NCBI RefSeq assembly: GCF_000757825.1
Contig: NZ_CP009451.1
Span: 3,038,001-3,102,000, forward strand
Length of the DNA stretch: 64,000 bases
Direction: 5' to 3'
From: Cedecea neteri
GTDB lineage: Bacteria > Pseudomonadota > Gammaproteobacteria > Enterobacterales > Enterobacteriaceae
How positions within the stretch are numbered: position 1 is the first letter of the stretch; every line of letters starts with the position of its first letter. A program made the translations under genes and the position numbers. This document shows positions 33,643 through 47,056 of the stretch, piece by piece. The notes beneath the pieces are model-generated. The model was not told the origin of the DNA, searched no databases, and saw only the letters and a list, made by a program, of their open reading frames with translations.

Positions 33643-35583
33643 ATGCGATTAACGACGAAACTCTCAGCTTTTATCACCCTTCTCACCGGGCTTGCGATTA
33701 TCGTAACGCTGGTGGGGTGCCTGTTAAGCTTCTATAACTCGGTCCATGATAAAACTCAGCAGCGTATCCTGACCGTTGCCACCATTATTGATAATCAGCT
33801 GGTTTCACATTCACCCCAGCAGCTCGCGGATCGCTTCAGCGAACTGATGATGCCGGTTGATATTACGGAAATTCGCCTGCTGGCGGATAAAAGCTACCTT
33901 TTCCTGCACGCTTTACCCGAGGGCTATCGCCCGACGGGCACGCAATACACCTACCGCACCCTCAATGTTGCCCTGATGAAGCACCCAGGGATGACCCTGC
34001 ATTTGACCTATCGTGACCCGATTTCCGTCTACTACCACGCGATGTTTACCACTACGCCATTGACTGCGGCGGTCGCTTTTATGCTGGGGGTTCTGTTCAT
34101 TGCAGGGCGCTGGCTCAAGCGTCAGCTTTCAGGGCAGGAGCTTTTAGAAATAAGGGCCGGGAAAATCATTAGCGGGGAACGTGGGGCTGAGGTTCGCGGC
34201 ACCGTGCATGAGTGGCCACCGCTGGTGAGCAGCGCGCTGGATACCTTACTTTCAGATTTGCAAAGCGCCGGCGAGCAGCGCAGCCGTGTGGATACCCTGA
34301 TCAGGGCCTTTGCCGCTCAGGATATTAAAACCGGGCTGAATAATCGCCTGTTCTTTGATAACCAGCTCGCAACGCTGCTGGAAGGCCAGGAGCAGGTCGG
34401 CGCCCACGGCGTGGTGATGATTATTCGCCTGCCGGATTTCGAGCTGTTAAAAGAGACCTGGGGCAACGGCCCGGTAGAAGAATATTTATTCACTTTGGTT
34501 AATCTGCTCTCAACCTTTGTGATGCGCTATCCCGGCGCTCTGCTGGCTCGCTATTTCCGCAGTGATTTTGCGGTTCTGCTGCCGCACCGTACCCTAAAAG
34601 AGGCCGACGGTATCGCCAGCCAGCTGCTGAATTCCGTCGATGCGCTGCCGCCCACCCGTATGGTTGACCGGAGCGATATGCTGCACATCGGCATTTGCGC
34701 CTGGCGCAGTGGGCAGACAAAAGAACAGGTGATGGAACATGCGGAAATCGCCACCCGCAATGCCGCTTTCCAGGGGGCAAACAGCTGGTCGGTCTACGAT
34801 GACAAGCTGCCGGAGCAGGGGCGAGGCAACGTGAAGTGGCGCACCTTGCTTGAGCAAATCCTGAAGCAGGGCGGCCCACGTTTTTACCAGAAACCTGCGG
34901 TCGATCGCGACGGTGCCGTTCTTCACCGTGAAATCATGTGCCGTATTTTTGACGGCGAGCAGGAAGTCTTGTCGGCAGAGTATATGCCGATGGTCAGGCA
35001 GTTCGGTTTGTCAGAGCAATATGATCGCCAGGTGGTGTCCCGGCTTTTGCCGCTGCTGAACTTCTGGCCGGAAGAAACGCTTGCGATTCAAATCACCGTC
35101 GACTCGTTGATCCGTGCCCCATTCCAGCGCTGGCTGCGTGATTCTCTGATGCAGTGCGAAAAATCGAAGCGCTCACGGATTCTTTTTGAACTTGCTGAGG
35201 CAGATGTATGTCAACACATCAGCCGTTTACAACATGTTGTTCGCTTAATCACCGCATTAGGGGCAAGGGTGGTGGTTATCCAGGCGGGGTTAACGGTGGT
35301 CAGCACAACCTATATTAAAGAGCTGGATGTGGAGTTGATCAAGCTGCATCCTGGTCTGGTCAGAAACATCGGCAAGCGTACTGAAAACCAGCTCTTTGTT
35401 AAGAGCCTGGTTGAGGCCTGTAACGGCACGCGAACCCGTGTTTTTGCAACGGGAGTGAGGACCCGAGGCGAATGGCAGACGCTGATTGATAACGGGGTGG
35501 CAGGGGCACAAGGTGATTTTATCGCCGCATCTCAGCCGCTTGACAGTAATGTGAAAAAATATTCACAAAGATACTCGGTTTAA
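33643..35583 (+). CDS. csrD: CsrB/CsrC RNA decay regulator CsrD
   Basis: CsrD targets the sRNAs CsrB and CsrC for RNase E cleavage, freeing CsrA. The 646-residue membrane protein has TM1 (about 10-30), a periplasmic region, TM2 (about 138-155), a HAMP-like linker, then GGDEF and EAL domains. Both are degenerate: FRSDF at 305-309 replaces GGDEF and EIM at 430-432 replaces EAL. It should therefore neither make nor break c-di-GMP, as known for the family. Confidence 0.97.
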   Translation: MRLTTKLSAFITLLTGLAIIVTLVGCLLSFYNSVHDKTQQRILTVATIIDNQLVSHSPQQLADRFSELMMPVDITEIRLLADKSYLFLHALPEGYRPTGTQYTYRTLNVALMKHPGMTLHLTYRDPISVYYHAMFTTTPLTAAVAFMLGVLFIAGRWLKRQLSGQELLEIRAGKIISGERGAEVRGTVHEWPPLVSSALDTLLSDLQSAGEQRSRVDTLIRAFAAQDIKTGLNNRLFFDNQLATLLEGQEQVGAHGVVMIIRLPDFELLKETWGNGPVEEYLFTLVNLLSTFVMRYPGALLARYFRSDFAVLLPHRTLKEADGIASQLLNSVDALPPTRMVDRSDMLHIGICAWRSGQTKEQVMEHAEIATRNAAFQGANSWSVYDDKLPEQGRGNVKWRTLLEQILKQGGPRFYQKPAVDRDGAVLHREIMCRIFDGEQEVLSAEYMPMVRQFGLSEQYDRQVVSRLLPLLNFWPEETLAIQITVDSLIRAPFQRWLRDSLMQCEKSKRSRILFELAEADVCQHISRLQHVVRLITALGARVVVIQAGLTVVSTTYIKELDVELIKLHPGLVRNIGKRTENQLFVKSLVEACNGTRTRVFATGVRTRGEWQTLIDNGVAGAQGDFIAASQPLDSNVKKYSQRYSV

Positions 35584-36933
<1,350 letters not shown>

Positions 36934-36997
36934 CAGCCACAGGACAGGGGGAGCTTTCGGCTGCCCCTGCTTGCTGGTTTGGGAATACGCATAGCCT

Positions 36998-37984
36998 ATG
37001 AAGCCAATTTTTAGCCGTGGCCCGTCGCTACAGATTCGCCTTATCCTGGCGGTGCTGGTGGCGCTTGGTGTCATTATCGCCGACAGCCGCCTCGGTATGT
37101 TCAGCCAGATTCGAACATACATGGATACTGCCGTCAGTCCTTTCTATTTTGTCTCTAATGGTCCCCGTGAATTACTCGACAGCGTGTCTCAGACGCTGGC
37201 CTCGCGCGACCAGCTTGAACTTGAAAATCGGGTTCTGCGTCAGGAGCTAATCCTGAAAAACAGTGAACTGCTGATGCTGGGTCAATACCGGCAGGAAAAC
37301 GCGCGCCTGCGCGAGCTGCTGGGTTCTCCACTGCGTCAGGATGAGCAGAAAATGGTCACCCAGGTTATCTCTACCGTTAACGACCCTTACAGCGATCAGG
37401 TCGTTATCGATAAAGGCAGCGTCAACGGTGTTTACGAAGGCCAGCCGGTCATCAGCGATAAAGGCGTTGTCGGCCAGGTTGTCGCGGTCGCAAAACTGAC
37501 CAGCCGGGTGCTGCTGATTTGTGATGCAACCCACGCGCTGCCAATTCAGGTGCTGCGTAACGATATTCGCGTGATTGCCGCGGGTAACGGCTGTACTGAC
37601 GATCTCCAGCTTGAGCATCTGCCGGCCAATACCGACATTCGCGTCGGGGACGTGCTGGTGACTTCCGGGCTCGGTGGCCGCTTCCCTGAAGGTTACCCGG
37701 TTGGGGTTGTATCATCGGTTAAGCTGGATACTCAGCGTGCCTATACCGTGATCCAGGCTCGTCCAACCGCCGGTCTGCAGCGTTTGCGTTACCTGCTGCT
37801 GCTGTGGGGTGCGGACAAAAACGGGTCGTCGCCAATGCCGCCTGAGGAAGTCCACCGCGTGGCCAATGAGCGCCTGATGCAGATGATGCCTCAGGTTCTG
37901 CCGCCGCCGGGTTCAATGGGCCCGCCAGCGCCGGTCCCTGCACCTGCCACCGGCATTACCCAGCCTGCTACGGGAGCACAGTAG
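36998..37984 (+). CDS. mreC: Rod-shape-determining protein MreC
   Basis: The bitopic protein links MreB and the cell-wall enzymes PBP2/RodA. It has one N-terminal membrane helix (about 12-30), a coiled coil (about 65-105, [21 protein letters not shown]) and the periplasmic beta domain (about 115-270). At 328 residues it is about 39 shorter than my recollection of E. coli MreC. The loss is confined to the Pro/Ala/Gln-rich tail. The TAG stop shares its last base with the GTG of mreD. Confidence 0.96.
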   Translation: MKPIFSRGPSLQIRLILAVLVALGVIIADSRLGMFSQIRTYMDTAVSPFYFVSNGPRELLDSVSQTLASRDQLELENRVLRQELILKNSELLMLGQYRQENARLRELLGSPLRQDEQKMVTQVISTVNDPYSDQVVIDKGSVNGVYEGQPVISDKGVVGQVVAVAKLTSRVLLICDATHALPIQVLRNDIRVIAAGNGCTDDLQLEHLPANTDIRVGDVLVTSGLGGRFPEGYPVGVVSSVKLDTQRAYTVIQARPTAGLQRLRYLLLLWGADKNGSSPMPPEEVHRVANERLMQMMPQVLPPPGSMGPPAPVPAPATGITQPATGAQ

Positions 37985-38472
37985 TGGGAAGTTATCGTAG
38001 CCAGGGCCGTTGGGTTGTCTGGCTTTCATTTTTGATTGCCCTGCTGTTGCAGGTAATGCCCTGGCCGGATGACCTAAAGTTTTACCGGCCGGATTGGGTA
38101 TTGTTGATTCTGCTTTACTGGATTTTAGCCCTGCCGCACCGCGTTAATGTTGGGACGGGTTTTGTTGTGGGTGCCATACTGGATTTGATCAGCGGCTCCA
38201 CGCTTGGCGTACGCGCTCTATCATTAAGTATTGTGGCTTACCTGGTGGCGCTGAAATACCAGCTTTTCCGTAACCTCGCCCTTTGGCAGCAGGCGCTGGT
38301 CGTCATGCTGCTCTCGTTAGTCACCGACATCATTGTTTTCTGGTCAGAATTTTTAGTGATCAACGTCTCTTTCAGACCGGAAGTGTTCTGGAGTAGTGTA
38401 GTTAACGGTATCCTGTGGCCCTGGATTTTCCTGTTAATGCGCAAAGTTCGCCAGCAATTCGCTGTGCAATAA
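37984..38472 (+). CDS. mreD: Rod-shape-determining membrane protein MreD
   Basis: The 162-residue protein has about five to six membrane helices and the signature [17 protein letters not shown]. It works with MreC and RodZ in the elongasome. Translation starts at GTG, overlapping mreC by one base, a typical coupled junction. maf follows 9 bp later. Confidence 0.97.
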   Translation: MGSYRSQGRWVVWLSFLIALLLQVMPWPDDLKFYRPDWVLLILLYWILALPHRVNVGTGFVVGAILDLISGSTLGVRALSLSIVAYLVALKYQLFRNLALWQQALVVMLLSLVTDIIVFWSEFLVINVSFRPEVFWSSVVNGILWPWIFLLMRKVRQQFAVQ

Positions 38473-38481
38473 AAGGTAAAC

Positions 38482-39075
38482 ATGACTACGTTGTATCTGG
38501 CATCCGGTTCGCCTCGCCGTCAGGAGCTTCTGACCCTGATGGGCGTCTCTTTCGAACGCCTGGTTCCAGGCATTGAAGAACAGCGGCAGCCGCACGAAAG
38601 CGCGGAGCAGTATGTCCGTCGCCTGGCGCGTGAAAAAGCGCAGGCTGGCGTGGCGCTTGCCGTCAAGGATTTGCCGGTACTGGGTGCAGACACGATAGTT
38701 ATTTTTAACGGAGAAGTGCTGGAAAAACCGCGGGATACTGAGCATGCCGCTCAGATGCTGCGCCTGCTTTCAGGAAACCAGCATCAGGTGATGACGGCGG
38801 TGGCTATCGCCGACGCGAATCAGGTGCTGGAAGCGTTAGTGATAACCGAAGTGACGTTTCGCAGCTTATCCGAACAGGATATTGCCGGCTATATTGCCAG
38901 CGGTGAGCCTATGGACAAAGCCGGTGCCTATGGCATTCAAGGGCTTGGTGGCTGTTTCGTTAAAAGGATTAATGGCAGTTATCATGCAGTGGTGGGATTA
39001 CCGCTGGTGGAAACTGGTGAATTGCTGAGCAATTTTCACGCGCTGCGTGACGGACGAGGAAAAGATGACGGCTGA
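38482..39075 (+). CDS. yhdE: Maf-type dTTP/UTP pyrophosphatase (YhdE)
   Basis: The 197-residue house-cleaning enzyme hydrolyses dTTP, UTP and modified pyrimidine nucleotides to monophosphates. It starts [16 protein letters not shown], the Maf phosphate-binding motif (SxSPRR), and has the catalytic aspartate in [13 protein letters not shown] near residue 70. It sits between mreD and rng; its 3' end overlaps rng by 11 bp. Confidence 0.96.
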   Translation: MTTLYLASGSPRRQELLTLMGVSFERLVPGIEEQRQPHESAEQYVRRLAREKAQAGVALAVKDLPVLGADTIVIFNGEVLEKPRDTEHAAQMLRLLSGNQHQVMTAVAIADANQVLEALVITEVTFRSLSEQDIAGYIASGEPMDKAGAYGIQGLGGCFVKRINGSYHAVVGLPLVETGELLSNFHALRDGRGKDDG

Positions 39076-40534
39076 ATTATTAGTCAACGTTACCCCATCA
39101 GAGACGCGGGTAGCCTATATTGACGGTGGCATACTGCAAGAGATTCATATCGAGCGCGAAGCGCGCCGCGGAATAGTAGGGAATATCTACAAAGGTCGCG
39201 TTAGCCGGGTGCTGCCTGGAATGCAGGCGGCATTTGTAGATATTGGCCTGGACAAGGCGGCTTTCCTTCATGCTTCTGACATTATGCCGCACACCGAGTG
39301 CGTAGCCGGTGAGGAGCAAAAGAACTTTAGCGTGCGCGATATCGCCGAACTGGTTCGCCAGGGGCAAGATTTAATGGTGCAGGTGGTGAAAGATCCGCTG
39401 GGCACCAAAGGCGCACGCCTGACCACCGACATTACGCTTCCTTCCCGCTATCTTGTCTTTATGCCGGGCGCATCGCACGTTGGCGTTTCCCAGCGCATTG
39501 AAAGCGAAGCCGAACGTGACCGCCTGAAGCGCATCGTGAATGAATATTGCGATGAGCATGGGGGCTTTATTATTCGTACGGCCGCAGAAGGCGTCTGCGA
39601 AGAAGATTTAGCCTCTGATGCGGCTTACCTGAAGCGAGTCTGGACCAAGGTCAGCGAGCGCAAAAAGCGTAATCAAACCCGCTATCAAATGTACGGCGAG
39701 CTGGCCCTGGCGCAGCGAGTACTGCGTGACTTTGCAGATGCGGCGTTGGATCGTATCCGCGTTGATTCCCGCCTGACTTATGAAATGCTGCTGGAATTTA
39801 CCGCCGAGTACATGCCGGAGATGACCGGTAAAATCGAGCATTACAGCGGCCGGCAGCCCATTTTCGACCTCTATGACGTTGAGAACGAAATCCAGCGTGC
39901 CCTTGAGCGCAAGGTGGAGCTGAAGTCCGGCGGTTATCTGGTCATCGATCAGACCGAAGCGATGACCACGGTAGACATCAATACCGGCGCGTTCGTTGGC
40001 CACCGCAATCTCGACGACACGATTTTCAATACCAATATCGAAGCCACTCAGGCCATCGCGCGCCAGCTTCGGTTACGTAACCTGGGCGGCATTATCATCA
40101 TCGATTTTATCGACATGAGTAATGAAGATCACCGCCGTCGCGTGCTGCATTCTCTCGAGCAGGCGTTGAGTAAAGATCGCGTGAAAACCAGCATTAACGG
40201 CTTCTCCCAGCTTGGCCTGGTCGAGATGACCCGTAAGCGCACGCGCGAAAGCGTAGAGCATGTGCTCTGCAACGAATGTCCGACCTGCCACGGCCGCGGC
40301 ACGGTAAAGACGGTCGAAACGGTCTGCTATGAAATTATGCGTGAAATCGTTCGCGTGCATCATGCCTACGATTCTGACCGTTTCCTGGTCTATGCTTCTC
40401 CTGCGGTAGGTGAAGCGTTGAAAAGCGAAGAGTCTCACGCGCTGGCCGAAGTAGAAATCTTTGTAGGTAAACAGGTCAAAGTCCAGATTGAGCCGCTCTA
40501 CAATCAGGAGCAGTTCGACGTCGTTATGATGTAA
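39065..40534 (+). CDS. rng: Ribonuclease G
   Basis: RNase G matures the 16S 5' end and degrades some mRNAs. I use the ATG at 39065 (GAGGAAAAG Shine-Dalgarno), giving 489 residues as in E. coli. There is an S1 domain at about 35-125, the catalytic DNase I-like region with VDINTGAF near 305, and the Zn-link CPTC near residue 407. It lacks the long C-terminal scaffold of RNase E. It overlaps the maf-type gene by 11 bp and lies 46 bp before yhdP. Confidence 0.97.
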   Translation: MTAELLVNVTPSETRVAYIDGGILQEIHIEREARRGIVGNIYKGRVSRVLPGMQAAFVDIGLDKAAFLHASDIMPHTECVAGEEQKNFSVRDIAELVRQGQDLMVQVVKDPLGTKGARLTTDITLPSRYLVFMPGASHVGVSQRIESEAERDRLKRIVNEYCDEHGGFIIRTAAEGVCEEDLASDAAYLKRVWTKVSERKKRNQTRYQMYGELALAQRVLRDFADAALDRIRVDSRLTYEMLLEFTAEYMPEMTGKIEHYSGRQPIFDLYDVENEIQRALERKVELKSGGYLVIDQTEAMTTVDINTGAFVGHRNLDDTIFNTNIEATQAIARQLRLRNLGGIIIIDFIDMSNEDHRRRVLHSLEQALSKDRVKTSINGFSQLGLVEMTRKRTRESVEHVLCNECPTCHGRGTVKTVETVCYEIMREIVRVHHAYDSDRFLVYASPAVGEALKSEESHALAEVEIFVGKQVKVQIEPLYNQEQFDVVMM

Positions 40535-40580
40535 ATGTGCGGATGCGCATTTTGCCCGTAAGGCTGACAAGGAGAGAAAG

Positions 40581-43500
40581 GTGAGGCGACTGCCCGGCAT
40601 TCTGCTGCTCACAGGCGTAACGCTGGTTGTTATCGTCGCGCTGCTGGTGAGTGGCCTGCGGCTCGTTTTGCCGCACCTGGATGCCTGGCGGCCTGCGCTG
40701 CTGGACAAGATTGAGGCGGCTACCGGCGTGCCGGTTGAGGTCAGCAATTTACGGGCAAGCTGGGAGAACTTCGGCCCTACGCTTGACGTGCGTGATGTTA
40801 AAGCCGGGCTCAAAGACGGCGGTACGTTGAGCATCAAACGCGTGACTCTGGCGCTGGATGTCTGGCAAAGCCTGCTTAACTTCCGCTGGCAGTTTCGCGA
40901 TCTGACCTTCTACCAGCTGCAAATGCGCACCAATACGCCGCTCAGCCAGAACGGCGGTGATAGTACGCTGGAAGCGGATAAAATCAGCGATCTCTTCCTG
41001 CGTCAGTTCGATCACTTCGATCTCCGCGACAGCTCCCTTAGCTTTTTGACGCTCTCCGGCCAGCGTGCCGAACTCTCGATTCCTCAGCTAACCTGGCTCA
41101 ACGGTAAAAACCGGCATCGGGCGGAAGGTCAGGTGAGCTTATCCAGCTTCAACGGCCAGCACGGCGTAGCCAACGTCCGCATGGATCTGCGGGATGAAAA
41201 CGGCATTCTGAACAACGGCAAGGTCTGGCTGCAGGCTGACGACGTGGACGTGAAGCCCTGGCTGGGCCGCTGGATGGAAGACAATGTTGACCTGAAAAGC
41301 GCCCGTTTTAGCCTCGAAGCCTGGATGGACGTGAAGGAAGGCGATATCAGCGGCGGCAGCGTCTGGCTGAAAAAAGGCGGGGCGAGCTGGCCGGGAACCG
41401 ACAGCGTGACGCATACGCTTTCGGTCGATAATCTTACCGCGCAGGTCAGCCGCGAGAAATCCAGCTGGCAGCTTTCTATTCCTTCCACCAACATTACGCT
41501 GGATGACCAGACCTGGCCAAAAGGCTCGCTCTCCGTGGCCTGGATAGCGCCGCAGGACGTGGGGGGTAAACAAAGCCAGCGCAGCGACGAACTCCGGGTG
41601 CGTGCCAGCAATATGGAACTGGCCCGCTTCAACGGCCTGTTGCCGATCGCCGCTAAAATCTCGCCTCAGTTTGGCGACATCTGGACTTCGCTTCAGCCCC
41701 AGGGCCACATCGACGTGCTGGCGCTGGATATTCCGCTCCAGCAAACCGAGCAGACCCGCATGCAGGCGCGATGGAATGACGTGAGCTGGAAGCAATGGAA
41801 GCTGTTGCCTGGGGCGGAACATTTCTCTGGCTCGGTGACCGGCAGCGTCGCAAACGGGCAGCTTAACGGCGTAATGACCGACGCTAAAATGCCGTACGAA
41901 ACCGTCTTCCGCGCGCCGCTTGAAATTGAAAAAGGGGCAGCCACGCTCGCCTGGCAGAAAAACGCCGAGGGCTTTCAGTTAGACGGCAAGAACATTGACG
42001 TTAGGGCTCGCTCCGTTTGGGCTCGCGGCGATTTCCGCTACTTCCAGCCAGCCAGCGGCGATCCGTGGCTGGGAATTTTAGCCGGGATCAGCACCGATAA
42101 CGGCGCGGACGCCTGGCGTTATTTCCCGGAAAACCTGATGGGTAAAGAGCTGACGGATTACCTCAGCTCGGCGATTCAGGGCGGCCAGGCGGACAACGCC
42201 ACGCTGGTCTACGGCGGCAACCCACATCTGTTCCCCTACGAGCATAACGAAGGCCAGTTTGAGGTTTACGTTCCGCTCCGCAACGCCAAATTTGCCTTCC
42301 AGCCGGACTGGCCGGCGCTGGAAAATCTCGATATCACGCTCGACTTCATCAATAACGGGCTGTGGATGAACAGCAACGAGGTCAAGCTGGGTGGCGTAAC
42401 GGCCACTAACCTGACGGCGAACATTCCTGATTACGCCAAAGAAAAGCTGCTGATTGATGCCGACATCAACGGGCCTGGCAGCGCGGTAGGTCCTTATTTC
42501 AAAGAGACGCCGTTGGAGGATTCACTTGCCGCCGCGCTCGATGAACTCCAGATTGGCGGCGATGTGAATGCTCGCTTACATCTCGATATCCCGCTGACCG
42601 GCGAAATGACGACGGCGAAAGGCGACGTTCGACTGAACAACAACACGCTGCTTATCAAACCGCTGGACAGTACGCTGCATAATCTGAGCGGTAAATTCAG
42701 CTTTACCAACGGTGACCTGCAGAGTGAGGCGATGAGCGCCAGCTGGTTTAATCAGCCGGTAAGCCTGAACTTCAACACCAAAACCGGTGATAAAGACTAC
42801 CAGATTGGCGTTAACCTGAGCGGCGACTGGCAGCCCAATAAAACCGGCGTTCTGCCGAAGCAGGTCAACGACGCGGTTAGCGGTAACGTGATGTGGAAAG
42901 GCGATGTGGGAATTACGCTGCCTTATCACGGCAGCGCCAGCTACAAGGTCAATCTGGCGGGTGATCTGAAGAATGTGAGCAGTCACTTACCTGCTCCTGT
43001 CGATAAAAAAGCCGGGACAGCTCTGCCGCTGAATATTGCCGTTAAGGGTGACCTGAAGAGCTTTAATCTCACCGGTAATGCGGGCGCGCTAAATCACTTC
43101 TCCAGCCGCTGGCTGCTAAATAAAAAGCTAACCCTGGACCGGGCCATTTGGGCTACCGACAGTAAAACCGTGCCTCCGCTTCCGGAGCAGCCGGGCGTTG
43201 AGCTGGATCTGCCCGCGATGGATGGCGCCCAGTGGCTGGCGCTCTTCAGCGAAGGGGCTGCAGACAGCGTAGGCGGTTCGGCGGCATTCCCGTCGGCCGT
43301 TACTCTGCGCACGCCAGCCTTAACCCTGGGGGGCCAGCAGTGGCATAACCTGAGCCTGGTTTCTCGCCCGGTGCTGAACGGCACTCAGGTGGAGGCTCAG
43401 GGGCGTGAAATTAATGCCTCACTGAGCATGAAAAACAACGCGCCGTGGCTCGCCACCATCAAATACCTTTACTTCAACCCGAACTGGAGCGTAATCCCTG

Positions 43501-44393
43501 GTGGTGCTAACGGTACGGCCCCGCTTCAGGTACCGGAAAACGGCGATGCAATTAGCTTCCGGGGCTGGCCAGACATGCAGCTGCGCTGCGCTGAGTGCTG
43601 GCTGTGGGGGCAAAAATATGGCCGCATAGAAGGGGATGTGAAGATCAACGGCGATACGCTGCAGCTGGCTAACGGGCTGGTGGATACCGGGTTTGCCCGC
43701 CTGACCGCCGACGGCGAGTGGGTGAATAAGCCGGGCACCGAGCGCACCTCGCTTAAGGGCAAGCTGAAGGGTGACAAGCTGGACGCTGCGGCCAACTTCT
43801 TTGGCGTGAAAACACCGCTGCAGGGCTCTTCTTTCGACGTTGATTACGACCTGCACTGGCGAGCGGTGCCGTGGAAACCTGATGAGGCTTCGCTTAACGG
43901 CATTCTGCATACCAGGCTGGGTAAAGGCGAGATCACCGACGTCAGCACCGGCCATGCGGGCCAGCTCCTGCGGCTGGTCAGTTTTGACGCCTTGCTTCGC
44001 AAGCTGCGCTTCGACTTTAGCGACACCTTTGGCAGCGGCTTCTATTACGACTCTATTCGCAGCACGGCCTGGATAAAAGACGGCGTATTGCATACTGACG
44101 ATACGCTGGTGGATGGGTTAGAGGCGGATATAGCCATGAAAGGCTCGGTGGATTTAGTCCGCCGCGAGCTGAATATGGAGGCGGTAGTTGCGCCTGAAAT
44201 CTCCGCCACCGTCGGGGTTGCCGCCGCCTTTGCCGTTAACCCTATAGTCGGTGCCGCCGTGTTTGCGGCCAGTAAAGTGCTTGGCCCGCTGTGGAGCAAA
44301 ATTTCCGTCCTGCGCTACAGCATCACCGGCCCGGTCGACAAACCGCAAATTAATGAAGTGCTGCGCCAGCCACGTACCAGTGAAGCTCACTGA
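40581..44393 (+). CDS. yhdP: AsmA-like envelope phospholipid-transport protein YhdP
   Basis: This very large 1270-residue protein starts at a GTG after an AAGGAGAG Shine-Dalgarno. An N-terminal membrane anchor (about 7-28) is followed by a long repetitive beta-rich periplasmic region (DUF3971 and AsmA-like C-terminus, about 1000-1250). YhdP, with TamB and YdbH, bridges inner and outer membranes for glycerophospholipid transport. Its length is within a few residues of E. coli. tldD follows. Confidence 0.96.
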   Translation: MRRLPGILLLTGVTLVVIVALLVSGLRLVLPHLDAWRPALLDKIEAATGVPVEVSNLRASWENFGPTLDVRDVKAGLKDGGTLSIKRVTLALDVWQSLLNFRWQFRDLTFYQLQMRTNTPLSQNGGDSTLEADKISDLFLRQFDHFDLRDSSLSFLTLSGQRAELSIPQLTWLNGKNRHRAEGQVSLSSFNGQHGVANVRMDLRDENGILNNGKVWLQADDVDVKPWLGRWMEDNVDLKSARFSLEAWMDVKEGDISGGSVWLKKGGASWPGTDSVTHTLSVDNLTAQVSREKSSWQLSIPSTNITLDDQTWPKGSLSVAWIAPQDVGGKQSQRSDELRVRASNMELARFNGLLPIAAKISPQFGDIWTSLQPQGHIDVLALDIPLQQTEQTRMQARWNDVSWKQWKLLPGAEHFSGSVTGSVANGQLNGVMTDAKMPYETVFRAPLEIEKGAATLAWQKNAEGFQLDGKNIDVRARSVWARGDFRYFQPASGDPWLGILAGISTDNGADAWRYFPENLMGKELTDYLSSAIQGGQADNATLVYGGNPHLFPYEHNEGQFEVYVPLRNAKFAFQPDWPALENLDITLDFINNGLWMNSNEVKLGGVTATNLTANIPDYAKEKLLIDADINGPGSAVGPYFKETPLEDSLAAALDELQIGGDVNARLHLDIPLTGEMTTAKGDVRLNNNTLLIKPLDSTLHNLSGKFSFTNGDLQSEAMSASWFNQPVSLNFNTKTGDKDYQIGVNLSGDWQPNKTGVLPKQVNDAVSGNVMWKGDVGITLPYHGSASYKVNLAGDLKNVSSHLPAPVDKKAGTALPLNIAVKGDLKSFNLTGNAGALNHFSSRWLLNKKLTLDRAIWATDSKTVPPLPEQPGVELDLPAMDGAQWLALFSEGAADSVGGSAAFPSAVTLRTPALTLGGQQWHNLSLVSRPVLNGTQVEAQGREINASLSMKNNAPWLATIKYLYFNPNWSVIPGGANGTAPLQVPENGDAISFRGWPDMQLRCAECWLWGQKYGRIEGDVKINGDTLQLANGLVDTGFARLTADGEWVNKPGTERTSLKGKLKGDKLDAAANFFGVKTPLQGSSFDVDYDLHWRAVPWKPDEASLNGILHTRLGKGEITDVSTGHAGQLLRLVSFDALLRKLRFDFSDTFGSGFYYDSIRSTAWIKDGVLHTDDTLVDGLEADIAMKGSVDLVRRELNMEAVVAPEISATVGVAAAFAVNPIVGAAVFAASKVLGPLWSKISVLRYSITGPVDKPQINEVLRQPRTSEAH

Positions 44394-44404
44394 TTTGACG
44401 TTAG

Positions 44405-45925
<1,521 letters not shown>

Positions 45926-45934
45926 GTTCATCTG

Positions 45935-45963
45935 ACAGCCGGGCTAGCCCCGGCTGTTTTCAT
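45935..45963 (+). terminator. Intrinsic terminator after tldD
   Basis: ACAGCCGGG pairs perfectly with CCCGGCTGT around CTAGC, followed by TTTCATTT. It lies between convergent tldD and aaeR and can serve both. Confidence 0.85.
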
Positions 45964-46879
45964 TTCTCGCCCGCACGCCCTGAAAAAGCTGCGTCACCCG
46001 CACGAAATAATCCGTCAGATAGTTAATGCAGACCTCCACCTTCAGCGGCAGTTTGTCCTTCTCGGTATACAGTGCGTAAACCGGGCGTGGATCGGACTGA
46101 TAGCGAGGGAACAGGATCTCCAACTCTCCGCTGTTGATCTCGTCGATCACCCACATCAGCGGCGCAAACCCGACTCCGGCACCGGCCTTAAGCCAGCGGC
46201 TTAACGTCATCGGATCGTTGGTGACAAAGCGACCATGCGGGATAACCTTGGTGGAAATCCCTTCCGGCGCGATAAGCTCAAACTCATTGTGCGGACGTAC
46301 GCTGTATTCGAGCCAGGAATGGTTCGCCAGATCGGCGGGCTTTTCCGGCGTACCGTGAAGCTGCAGATAGTTTTTCGAGGCGCAAACCACCATCGGCATC
46401 GAACCCAGTTTGCGTGAAAACAGGCTGGAATCCTGCAGAGCACCTACGCGAATCACCAGGTCCAGGCCGTCGGCAATCAGGTCGGGAAAGGGAATACCCG
46501 TCACCAGATTTACGGTCAGGCCCGGGTACTCTCTCAGCATTTCGGTCGTCATGTCGGCGAGGACATTCTGTGCCATAGTTGAAGAGCTACCGATGCGCAG
46601 CGTGCCAATTGGCGTGTTGTTAAAGGCGTAGAGCTGCTCGTGGACTTCCTGCGCCTCGTGCAGCATTTTGCGGCAGCCCTGATAATAGATTTTGCCCGCT
46701 TCGGTCAGGCCGATGCTGCGGGTGCTGCGGTTGAGCAGTTTCACCTGCAGCTCATCTTCCAGTTTGGACACGATCTGGCTGATGGAAGAGACGCTCATTT
46801 GTAGCTGCCTTGCGGCGGCGGTGTAGGAGCCAAGTTCAACCACTTTGGCAAACACCGACATGCGTTTAAGTCGTTCCAT
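45944..46879 (-). CDS. aaeR: LysR-type regulator AaeR
   Basis: The 311-residue LysR protein has its winged helix-turn-helix near residues 18-37 (SYTAAARQLQMSVSSISQIV) and an effector domain from about 90. In E. coli AaeR activates aaeXAB in response to aromatic carboxylic acids such as p-hydroxybenzoate. It is divergent from aaeX, and its 3' end overlaps the tldD terminator. Confidence 0.95.
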   Translation of the reverse strand: MERLKRMSVFAKVVELGSYTAAARQLQMSVSSISQIVSKLEDELQVKLLNRSTRSIGLTEAGKIYYQGCRKMLHEAQEVHEQLYAFNNTPIGTLRIGSSSTMAQNVLADMTTEMLREYPGLTVNLVTGIPFPDLIADGLDLVIRVGALQDSSLFSRKLGSMPMVVCASKNYLQLHGTPEKPADLANHSWLEYSVRPHNEFELIAPEGISTKVIPHGRFVTNDPMTLSRWLKAGAGVGFAPLMWVIDEINSGELEILFPRYQSDPRPVYALYTEKDKLPLKVEVCINYLTDYFVRVTQLFQGVRARNENSRG

Positions 46880-46897
46880 TGTTCACTCTGAGTGAAA

Positions 46898-46913
46898 AGT
46901 GATTTAGATCACA
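46898..46913. promoter_or_regulatory. CRP-like site in the aaeR-aaeX intergenic region
   Basis: AGTGA-N6-TCACA matches the CRP core TGTGA-N6-TCACA at 9 of 10 positions and is centred 27 bp upstream of the aaeR ATG. Confidence 0.55.
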
Positions 46914-46940
46914 TATTATAGATAACAGGGTAACAGTTAC

Positions 46941-46960
46941 GTTAATATATTATTATTAAC
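46941..46960. promoter_or_regulatory. Candidate AaeR operator
   Basis: GTTAATA and TATTAAC are inverted around 6 bp, fitting the T-N11-A dyads of LysR regulators, in the aaeR-aaeX gap. Assigned by position only. Confidence 0.45.
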
Positions 46961-47056
46961 ATAACTCATACCGCACGCTCGCCCGCCTTTTCTGGCCTTT
47001 CCGTCGCGGTTTATCGTCGAGTTATGTATCGCCTGCATTATCTTATCAAGGTCAAA

